Positions 1 through 6,648 of a stretch of 9,629 nucleotides of DNA are shown in pieces. The stretch is from assembly GCA_002393095.1 (NCBI GenBank), contig DGII01000124.1, positions 1-9,629 of the forward strand, read 5' to 3'. The position numbers and the translations under genes were made by a program. This DNA comes from Lachnospiraceae bacterium UBA3826 (GTDB taxonomy: Bacteria; Bacillota; Clostridia; Lachnospirales; Lachnospiraceae). Below the pieces are notes generated by a model. It made no database searches and was not told the origin of the DNA. It worked only from the letters and a program-made list of their open reading frames with translations. Numbering within the stretch: position 1 is the stretch's first letter; the number at the start of each line of letters is the position of its first letter.

Positions 1-2073
1 ACATGAATTGGCCGCTTCAAAGTCTGCGATAAAGCTTTCAAGCATGGGTTCGTTCCATTCAAGATACTGGCTCTTACGCATTATCTCAAACGTCGTCCAG
101 TCATCCTGACAGAAAGCCCTGCCTCCCTCGTTGTCTACCTTATCGAACGCCTCCCATTCGAGCTTTATTATCTTATCCACCAGTTCGTTCTTATCCATAT
201 GAATTCCTTTCCCTCCAAGTATCTTCTTCCCCAGATACTCCAGATACCAGTTATCCTCACTCTCTTCGACCATCCCTGTCTCCTTAAGTGCCTGCAATAT
301 GATCTGTGCGGCTATCTCTATGGTACCCGTTATCCTGCTGTATAGGTCGGCATTATCATAACCTGAGGCGTTACTTCCATCAGTCTGATCCTTGGCTTTA
401 GCCATATCCTCTATGAATATATCAGTAAGTGCCCTCATGATATCCGATATCTCCGGATGTATCTTAAGGTCTCCCGCCGCTCTTGTAAGCCACTTATCAT
501 ACGGTGCATAGGTACGGTTAATGATAAAAAGCGTATGCATCATATTCTTCATGTAGTCCGCAAGATATGTGAGGGCAGTTACACGATCACCCCTTTTAAG
601 CTCTCTCATGAGATTATACTGTCCGCACTGTCCCGTAAGAATAAGGCTTACTCCCAGCTTATGTCTCCGGACGGAATCACTGTAGTATTCTCCTATTTTC
701 TCTCTTATCGTGCTTATGACACCGGTGTCATCTCTCCATATCTTCCCGTTGACAAATTGTGCCAGTACTGTCTCAGGAACATACTGAAGCCTGTCCTGTG
801 TGACCATCCCCATAAGCTCACTATCCGTCAAAAGCCCCAGCGCCGAAGCCATATCAGCCTTATCATTTACTCCGAACATATCGGCAAGATATCTGCACAG
901 ATGATCCTCAATGCATATGACTCCGACTCTTCCCATTCCTTCCTGTGTATCAAGCCGCTTATAGCCCATATACTCCTTCGGAAGCTCATCATATGCCTCC
1001 TGCAAAGATATGCCGATCTTATCATATACGCCCTTTCTCACAAGCATCATAAAGCCCGGACCCCAGTCATGGTCTCTTGAGAACTCATCATCGAAGCCAA
1101 AGCAATCCGAGCCTTCCCCGAAAAGTCCCACCGCTATCTGTGACTCATACTCAGGGAACTTATCATGTATCATGGGCACACCGTACTTCTCATAATACAG
1201 CCTGCATATATCAAGCCCCTTAGCGACCCCTTTGATATCCTCTTTAATATCCTCTTTACTAACGGCAGCCACATTCTCTGAGCCGCCCTCGGTTTTTATC
1301 ATTGCTCTTGCATCTGCCGCTGCGGATTCAAGCAGTCTTACATTGTCATTCTCACCCATTATGCGGCGGACTATGGCTGCTGCCTTGTCGTACCAGCCTG
1401 CTGCCGTCGAGTATTCTCCTTCCGCATAGGCAATCGCTCCGCATACAGCACAGGCTCCGCTGTAGTGATAGTCTGAGTTACCTCCCTTTTCGAATATCTT
1501 AAGCGCCTCATCTATATTAACCTTGGCCTCCTCTATCTGACCTAAGGAAGCAAAAGACTGGGCGATATTGACATAAGTGGTGGCCACCTCCGTCTCCCGT
1601 TCCGGTATCTCCTTAACTATATACAGGGCCTCCTGCAGCGCACCTATTGCCGCAAGGTTATCACCCATCTCCTGGTATAACAGCGACTTATTATTATATA
1701 ATCCTGCCCATAGATAATCCCCGTCTGCAAGCAGCTTATGATATATCTCCTCACATATCGCAAATTCACGGAGTGAATCCTCATATGCTCCCATCGCCCT
1801 GTCAAAGTTGGCTATATTAAGCAGTGATGTGGCATAATTCATGGTTCCCTGCTGCCTGTATCCATCCAGTGCTCCTAATAATTCCTCCTTAACGGAGATA
1901 CCCTTGTCAAATTGTGTACTGTCCCTGAAAAATCCTATAAGTTCATTAAGGAGAGGAATGTATATATCGAATGCATCCCTCTCCTTAGCCTCTGCGATCT
2001 TATCCCTTAGGTATCCTTCTATCTCAGGATACTTAAGGGAATCAAGTTCTTCATATATTCTGTCTATATCCAT
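1..2073 (-). CDS. TPR-DUF4037-DUF4125 protein, predicted nucleotidyltransferase fold (3' end outside window)
   Basis: This frame is open for 691 codons from the ATG at 2073 to the window edge, with no stop. Residues about 77-245 are TPR-like helical repeats (for example around YNNKSLLYQEMGDNLAAIGA and YVNIAQSFASLGQIEEAKVN), suggesting protein binding. Residues about 255-600 match DUF4037. Within it G321-S322, eleven residues, then D334-H335-D336 fits the polymerase-beta-type nucleotidyltransferase pattern hG[GS]-x(n)-DxD. From residue 626 (MDKNELVDKIIKLEWEAF) a DUF4125 domain begins with its conserved NEGGRA-CQDDW-TFEIMRKSQ stretch; only 66 residues are visible. The start is 2 bases after the TGA of the PHP gene, with AGGG eight bases upstream, so translation is probably coupled. 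There is no signal peptide or membrane segment, so it is likely cytoplasmic. Nucleotide transfer is inferred from the motif; the substrate is unknown. Family recognition is from memory of conserved motifs. Confidence 0.85.
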   Translation of the reverse strand, partial: MDIDRIYEELDSLKYPEIEGYLRDKIAEAKERDAFDIYIPLLNELIGFFRDSTQFDKGISVKEELLGALDGYRQQGTMNYATSLLNIANFDRAMGAYEDSLREFAICEEIYHKLLADGDYLWAGLYNNKSLLYQEMGDNLAAIGALQEALYIVKEIPERETEVATTYVNIAQSFASLGQIEEAKVNIDEALKIFEKGGNSDYHYSGACAVCGAIAYAEGEYSTAAGWYDKAAAIVRRIMGENDNVRLLESAAADARAMIKTEGGSENVAAVSKEDIKEDIKGVAKGLDICRLYYEKYGVPMIHDKFPEYESQIAVGLFGEGSDCFGFDDEFSRDHDWGPGFMMLVRKGVYDKIGISLQEAYDELPKEYMGYKRLDTQEGMGRVGVICIEDHLCRYLADMFGVNDKADMASALGLLTDSELMGMVTQDRLQYVPETVLAQFVNGKIWRDDTGVISTIREKIGEYYSDSVRRHKLGVSLILTGQCGQYNLMRELKRGDRVTALTYLADYMKNMMHTLFIINRTYAPYDKWLTRAAGDLKIHPEISDIMRALTDIFIEDMAKAKDQTDGSNASGYDNADLYSRITGTIEIAAQIILQALKETGMVEESEDNWYLEYLGKKILGGKGIHMDKNELVDKIIKLEWEAFDKVDNEGGRAFCQDDWTTFEIMRKSQYLEWNEPMLESFIADFEAANSC
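196..216 (-). promoter_or_regulatory. Internal ribosome binding site and in-frame ATG at the DUF4037/DUF4125 boundary
   Basis: On the minus strand GGAGGG (216-211) and AAAGGA (210-205) lie directly before an in-frame ATG at 198-196; AAAGGA is six bases from the ATG. That ATG is residue 626, exactly where DUF4125 sequence begins. Seen: the site and its phase. Inferred: it could start a separate DUF4125 protein, or be a remnant of two formerly separate genes. The GGAGGG also encodes Gly-Gly, so chance is possible. Confidence 0.4.
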
Positions 2074-2075
2074 AA

Positions 2076-2909
2076 TCACATCCCTAACTTTTTATACTCT
2101 GCGATACGGTTCTCGATTATACTGTAATATCTGAAGCCGCACTCTCTAAGTGCCTCCTCAGCCTTATCAAAGTCAGATGCGATTGTGCCTGTGCTGTGCG
2201 CATCCGAGCCCACTGTCACGATCTCACCGCCAAGCTCCTTATAACGCTTAAGTATGTCTAATGCAGGATGTATGTCCTTAAGTCCTTTCCGCAGTCCCGC
2301 AGTATTGATCTCAAGTCCCTTCTCATGCTCTATCAGATACTTAAGGATCTTATCTATGGTATCCTTATATATCTCATACTTATAGTTGGCATCCCTGTTC
2401 GGACCATATCTTACGATATAATCCAGATGCCCGAGTATGTCAAAGTTCTCGAATTTAAGCAGATTCTCATACATGCGCGTGAAGTACAGACCATAGGCCT
2501 CCTCCTCACTCTTATCCGCAAAATACTCATGATAGTACGGATCGACCTTATCGACCATATGCAGGCTTGCAATGATCAGGTCAAACTCATGGCTCCTAGC
2601 ATAGATCGCATTGTTCCTTACCTCTTCAAGATCTAAGCCTATCTCCACGCCGAAGCCTATCCTTATCTTATCCTCATACTTCGCTCTCATCGTAAGCAGC
2701 TCATACAGATATGCATCGGTATTCAAGTCGAAGTCTCCGGGTTTTAACTCTCCGTTGCTTTTATCATACGGATAACCGAAGTCCATATGCTCTGTAAAGC
2801 ATATATTGCTAAGTCCCTTATCTATCGCCGAGAGGATCATATCCTCCATGCTGTTCTTGGCATCTCCCGAATAGGTCGAATGCATGTGCTGATCACTTAG
2901 TATCGCCAT
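2076..2909 (-). CDS. hisJ: PHP-domain phosphatase, histidinol-phosphatase (HisJ/HisK) family
   Basis: A 277-residue metal-dependent phosphoesterase of the PHP superfamily. Every expected metal-binding signature is present: H8-x-H10 and D16 (HMHSTYSGD), T39-E40-H41, E89 in GVEIGLD, H117 in IASLHMVD, H161 in GHLDYI, and D236-x-H238 in VTVGSDAHS. Length matches the family. Characterised members convert L-histidinol phosphate to L-histidinol (EC 3.1.3.15) with a multinuclear metal centre in the cytoplasm. I chose the ATG at 2909 because AAGGAG sits seven bases upstream and the protein then starts right before the first PHP motif. An in-frame ATG at 2960 has no ribosome binding site and would add a basic KKRRRR extension read from inside the neighbouring gene. 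It overlaps the GLUG gene by 17 bases and its TGA is 2 bases before the TPR-DUF4037 start. No other his gene is visible, so the symbol is by family only and the substrate could differ. Confidence 0.87.
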   Translation of the reverse strand: MAILSDQHMHSTYSGDAKNSMEDMILSAIDKGLSNICFTEHMDFGYPYDKSNGELKPGDFDLNTDAYLYELLTMRAKYEDKIRIGFGVEIGLDLEEVRNNAIYARSHEFDLIIASLHMVDKVDPYYHEYFADKSEEEAYGLYFTRMYENLLKFENFDILGHLDYIVRYGPNRDANYKYEIYKDTIDKILKYLIEHEKGLEINTAGLRKGLKDIHPALDILKRYKELGGEIVTVGSDAHSTGTIASDFDKAEEALRECGFRYYSIIENRIAEYKKLGM

Positions 2910-5900
2910 CCTGCTTCTCCTTCTTCTTTTCTTCCTGTTTCCCTTCTGTATTGTCCTCATCTGTTACCGTGGATTCACTGTCTTCTGCCGGAGCATCGGA
3001 TTGCTTCTTACGATTCCTGATCTTCTTAATGATGACAGTCAGCATGACGGCAATAAGTACCGCTGCCACGCCCCCACATACATAGTATACCCATATGGGA
3101 AGGCTTCTGTCTACAATAAGTATGCTCACTTCGCTTCCGCTTACGGTAAAAAGCTTGTATATTCCCATATCCCCGGCATGAACTTTGGTATATTCCTTGC
3201 CGTCACCTGCGTATATCTCATATTTCCCGCGCCTGCCGGTATCCGAAGGCATCTGTAATCTGACAGGATGGGTCATGGCACCGTCGTCCGGTATCACTAT
3301 ATCCCATCTCTCTACTAACCTGTCAGGTACGCCACTGCCCTTGTATGTATCCGGAAGCGTCTTATATTCCGTCGATTCAAGGCTCTGATCCTCCCTGAAG
3401 CTTCCGTCTGTCAGAAGCACCGACTGACCGTTACCGCGAAGCTGTGAGCTTGCAAGCGTAGTAAGAAGTCTCACCTCCTCACCCGTTACCTCAATATCTT
3501 CCCTGATATCTTCTATTCCGGAATTATCCCATTTGATATAGTTGCCGTCATCCACTAAGGGCTTGGGATAGTCATCAGAGCTTATGCCTTCTCCGTACTT
3601 AAGCTTTATGGAGTCTGTCTCCTCATCATCCGTTATGAAGGTCACGGTAAAGGTCCTCAATTCCATCGGCAGGCCCTCAATATTCATAAGCTCTTCATAT
3701 TCAAGTCCCTCTGCCATTCCCTCATAGCTTATCCTGTCTATTCCTGCCAGCTTATCACTGTAGAAGAAGTTATCTCTTACCTTATAGGTGTCACTTACCT
3801 CACCTATGACCGCGCCGGCGAATCTTCCGCATTCGTCTATCACAGGCATACTGATACAGTCGCTTACATTACAGCCGTATCCTGTGATACCACCTATATA
3901 ATCTCCGCCGGAGAGTATCCCCTTGGCATAGCAGCCTTTTATATCCGACAGAGAGCTTCCTGCGATACCGCCCACGTAGTCACCGGAGGTGCTGATTATC
4001 CTGCCGTAATTCTCACAGTCAAGTATCATACCAAGCTCCTGCAGCCCCGTCTGGCCTCCGGCATAGCTCTTGCCGGATATGATACGTCCGTTATTGACAT
4101 TGTCCCTTAAGACACACTTAGTCTTATATACGGAACCCATACGTGAATCATCTATTCCCGTGGTATCACTCTCAAGGTCGAACTCATACTCTATGGCCAT
4201 GGTACCGGCTATCCCGGCTATATCTATATCACCCTGTATCCGGCCCTTATTGGTACAGTCCGCTATGGTACCGTCCGTGGATGACATGGCAGTCTCTATC
4301 GACTCATCCTCATATACATCCTCATAGTCCATATCGAGTACACCGTCAATAGCATCCGTAAAGAGCAGCATTATGGTATTGAAGCTGTCGTTGACCTTCT
4401 CCATATCCTCTGTAAGGATATCGGTTGAACCGTCTATCTCTGAGTTTAGCTGACCCATATTATCACTCATGCCCTGAAGTGCAGACATGAAGCTGTTCGT
4501 CCTTGATCTGTAGCCGTCTCCGAGACTCGGAAGAGTGATATTATCCCTGCCGCTTATGTTGCTTGCGATACTATCTACCTCTGATGTAGCCTTGGACAGA
4601 TCATCCGATGCATCCGACAGAGCTTCCATAGCTTCCTTCGTGGAGTCTGTTGCATCAGCGCTCATCTCACCCTCATGTGCTGCTATGATATCCGCCATGA
4701 TCTTGGCATCGTCTGTCACATCCTTTGAATAAGTATTACTATGTCCATGAGCTGCGTATTGCGCATCCGCATATTCTCTTGCTTTCTCCTCGGCGCTTTT
4801 AGCCGCATCCTCGATAAGCGCATTATCATGCTCTGCCTGTGTTGTATCTGTTGAAGGGAAGGTTGTCTCATTCCCTTCTGCGTCTACATGCTTAATGCTT
4901 TTTATACCTGAGTATTTTGTTTTAATATTATCAGCATTAGCTATATTGTCATTGGTCTCATTAGGCCATGTGACTTCATTACCGTCGTCGCCATATGCCT
5001 TAAGATCATCTTCATGACCGAAGTAACTCTTAGAGTTGTCTCTCTTGTATTTATCAATATACAGATAATAGTAACTGCTGTATACCTCATCATAGTATCC
5101 TTGGTATTCGTCAGAATTATTCTTGATCCTTTCCTTAGCCGCATCATACCTTGCCTTTTCTTCATCCGACATGTAATTATAGATATCTGCGGCATCCGCT
5201 GCATCCGACAGTGCGTCTGCGGCCTTCTTAACATTCCCTGCCGCACTCTTGCTCCGGTCTATGGCTCCTCCGTCCTTACCTGCCTCATCCACTACATAGT
5301 CCACACGGCCTAAGGCTTCATTGGCAGCTCCGGTCAAACCGTTAGCCCAGCTTATGGTCTCACCGGAGATATAATCCATATCCTTAAGTGCATCATCCGT
5401 GAACTTCTTAATGATATCAAGCCTGTCAGAGATGATACCGCTTCTTCCGTCCGTATCCTTAAGTGTGGTATCCACAAGGTCATGAAGCTCATTGATATTG
5501 GTCGTAAGCTTATTAACTATATCCTCGGTCAGATCAAGTGTCACATATGGCTCCGCCTGTCCGGTTATACCGCCCACGTCCTTTCGTCCAAGCACCTTGC
5601 CTGCATTGGTGCATCCATGGACATATCCGCTCTGTCTGCCTACTATACCGCCTACATTGTAGCCTACATGCTCGTATCCCACATCCCCGAGATTCGTGCA
5701 GAATTCCACAACTCCCGTTGAGTGTCCCACTATACCGCCGCAGTCTATCACACTGTTGGCTGCATTGATTTCCTTGGATTCCCTTCCGTCACCGCTTATG
5801 TCAAGGATTCCGCTTAGATACTTATCCACATTGATATCGTCGAAGCTTACGGACTTGTCTTCATTGGTGGTATTGATGAGGGCTGCATTACTGCTCCTGT

Positions 5901-6648
5901 ATATTCCGCCCGCATTGCTTCCTGCGATACCGCCCACATAATGCTGTCCGGACACTGTACCGAAGCTTTCACAGTCCATGATCATACCCGTAGATTCGTT
6001 GAAGCCTGTTATCCCGCCGATATAGTCATTGCCCTTCACTATGCCTATATACTTACAGTTCTGTATGAGCCCGTAGTTATCGCCTACCACGCCGCCCAGT
6101 ACCATCTGCTTATTACCCGGCGATACATTACCTCCTATGGTCACATCTCTTATTATGGCTGTCGGCGTAGTCTTGCTGATGAATCCGGCAAAACTCTCCG
6201 CACCCGAATATATGAAGCCGTCGATCTTATGTCCGCACCCGTCGAACACTCCTGCAAATACAGGCATAGGTTCATAGCCGGTGCCTGCTAGGGTGATATC
6301 TGCGGCTATCTTCACATACTTATTCGCAGAGAAGGAATCCGACTTACACCTTCCGGCAAAATCAATAAGCTCTGCAGCATCGGATATCTGTATGTATTCC
6401 CATTCGATATCCTCTTTATCCTCCTCACTGCTTACTTTATCTGCATCATCCTTCCCGTCCTTATCATTATCTTCCCTTCCATCGTCTGTATCGGGGATGT
6501 CGGTGTCCTCATCTTCCTCATCAGATATCGTCTTATCCCTTGACAGATCTATAGCCGCATGAGCATAGATTGGCGTGAATATATATGACACAAGTGTCAC
6601 TATTGTTATCATATACACATTAAGGCGCATCATTTTATTATTCTTCAT
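2893..6648 (-). CDS. Giant secreted, membrane-anchored GLUG-motif protein with a helical insertion
   Basis: A 1251-residue surface protein with no assigned function. Order of parts: signal peptide 1 to about 31 (KNNKMMR, hydrophobic core, then YAHA/A); Asp/Glu-rich linker about 42-82; a first GLUG beta-solenoid about 86-369 with GG-x-x-G turns at 185, 211, 239, 304, 333 and 359; a mostly polar, Ala/Asp-rich helical stretch about 372-784; a second GLUG block about 792-949 with related turns at 811, 864, 893, 919 and 945; a beta-rich segment about 999-1057 resembling InlB-type B-repeats (TVTFITDD... YIKWDN); one transmembrane helix about 1184-1207; then a basic stop-transfer and charged cytoplasmic tail. 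There is no LPXTG, so anchoring is by the helix. I start at 6648 because AGGAGG is nine bases upstream; an ATG at 6681 lacks this. The gene overlaps the transporter by 11 bases and the PHP gene by 17. Inferred: an extracytoplasmic partner of the MMPL transporter. Confidence 0.88.
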   Translation of the reverse strand: MKNNKMMRLNVYMITIVTLVSYIFTPIYAHAAIDLSRDKTISDEEDEDTDIPDTDDGREDNDKDGKDDADKVSSEEDKEDIEWEYIQISDAAELIDFAGRCKSDSFSANKYVKIAADITLAGTGYEPMPVFAGVFDGCGHKIDGFIYSGAESFAGFISKTTPTAIIRDVTIGGNVSPGNKQMVLGGVVGDNYGLIQNCKYIGIVKGNDYIGGITGFNESTGMIMDCESFGTVSGQHYVGGIAGSNAGGIYRSSNAALINTTNEDKSVSFDDINVDKYLSGILDISGDGRESKEINAANSVIDCGGIVGHSTGVVEFCTNLGDVGYEHVGYNVGGIVGRQSGYVHGCTNAGKVLGRKDVGGITGQAEPYVTLDLTEDIVNKLTTNINELHDLVDTTLKDTDGRSGIISDRLDIIKKFTDDALKDMDYISGETISWANGLTGAANEALGRVDYVVDEAGKDGGAIDRSKSAAGNVKKAADALSDAADAADIYNYMSDEEKARYDAAKERIKNNSDEYQGYYDEVYSSYYYLYIDKYKRDNSKSYFGHEDDLKAYGDDGNEVTWPNETNDNIANADNIKTKYSGIKSIKHVDAEGNETTFPSTDTTQAEHDNALIEDAAKSAEEKAREYADAQYAAHGHSNTYSKDVTDDAKIMADIIAAHEGEMSADATDSTKEAMEALSDASDDLSKATSEVDSIASNISGRDNITLPSLGDGYRSRTNSFMSALQGMSDNMGQLNSEIDGSTDILTEDMEKVNDSFNTIMLLFTDAIDGVLDMDYEDVYEDESIETAMSSTDGTIADCTNKGRIQGDIDIAGIAGTMAIEYEFDLESDTTGIDDSRMGSVYKTKCVLRDNVNNGRIISGKSYAGGQTGLQELGMILDCENYGRIISTSGDYVGGIAGSSLSDIKGCYAKGILSGGDYIGGITGYGCNVSDCISMPVIDECGRFAGAVIGEVSDTYKVRDNFFYSDKLAGIDRISYEGMAEGLEYEELMNIEGLPMELRTFTVTFITDDEETDSIKLKYGEGISSDDYPKPLVDDGNYIKWDNSGIEDIREDIEVTGEEVRLLTTLASSQLRGNGQSVLLTDGSFREDQSLESTEYKTLPDTYKGSGVPDRLVERWDIVIPDDGAMTHPVRLQMPSDTGRRGKYEIYAGDGKEYTKVHAGDMGIYKLFTVSGSEVSILIVDRSLPIWVYYVCGGVAAVLIAVMLTVIIKKIRNRKKQSDAPAEDSESTVTDEDNTEGKQEEKKKEKQDGDTK
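2917..2922 (-). promoter_or_regulatory. Ribosome binding site of the PHP gene
   Basis: AAGGAG on the minus strand, seven bases before the ATG at 2909-2907. It lies inside the last codons of the GLUG gene and decides the start in favour of 2909 over the in-frame ATG at 2960, which lacks any comparable site. Confidence 0.75.
3802..4275 (-). repeat. Second GLUG beta-solenoid block in the surface protein
   Basis: Codes residues about 792-949. Turns at DIAGIAG, SYAGGQTG, DYVGGIAG, DYIGGITG and RFAGAVIG match those of the first block, and the DYIGGITG octapeptide occurs in both. This suggests one solenoid split by the helical region. Confidence 0.78.
4297..5535 (-). other. Helical insertion between the two GLUG blocks
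   Basis: Codes residues about 372-784. It has no GLUG motif and reads as long amphipathic helices (for example INELHDLVDTTL, KKAADALSDAADAADI, SAEEKAREYADAQYAA, MEALSDASDDLSKATSEVDS). A Tyr-rich centre contains two related GNE-x-T-[WF]-P segments. The same solenoid signature resumes on the far side, so the domain looks inserted into, or looped out of, the solenoid. The boundaries are approximate. Confidence 0.7.
5542..6393 (-). repeat. First GLUG beta-solenoid block in the surface protein
   Basis: Codes residues about 86-369. Successive coils share the pattern GG-[IV]-x-G followed about 8-12 residues later by x-C or x-S and a short strand. Six turns are readable, for example DYIGGITG, HYVGGIAG, NVGGIVG and DVGGITG. 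GLUG motifs are known from surface proteins that form right-handed beta-solenoids. The repeat is diverged at DNA level, so this is a protein repeat and not a tandem DNA repeat. Confidence 0.8.

Noticed and set aside
457..1080. A 207-codon open frame on the plus strand opposite the TPR-DUF4037 gene.
   Set aside because: It is antisense to a continuous 691-codon frame with clear family motifs, and its translation shows no domain or usual amino acid composition. Other plus-strand open frames across the window are shadows of the same kind.
2910..2960. An upstream in-frame ATG at 2960 as the PHP gene start, adding 17 basic residues.
   Set aside because: It has no ribosome binding site, extends the overlap with the GLUG gene to 68 bases, and adds a KKRRRR extension not expected in the family. 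The ATG at 2909 has AAGGAG at good spacing.
3028..3099. A sortase-type anchor at the C-terminus of the GLUG protein.
   Set aside because: No LPXTG-like motif precedes the hydrophobic segment, and about 44 charged residues follow it. This fits a plain transmembrane helix with a cytoplasmic tail.
4941..5246. A 101-codon minus-strand open frame within the GLUG gene, in another frame.
   Set aside because: It is out of frame inside the helical insert, Met/Arg/Ile-rich and low-complexity, with no recognisable domain. It is a shadow of the repetitive coding sequence.
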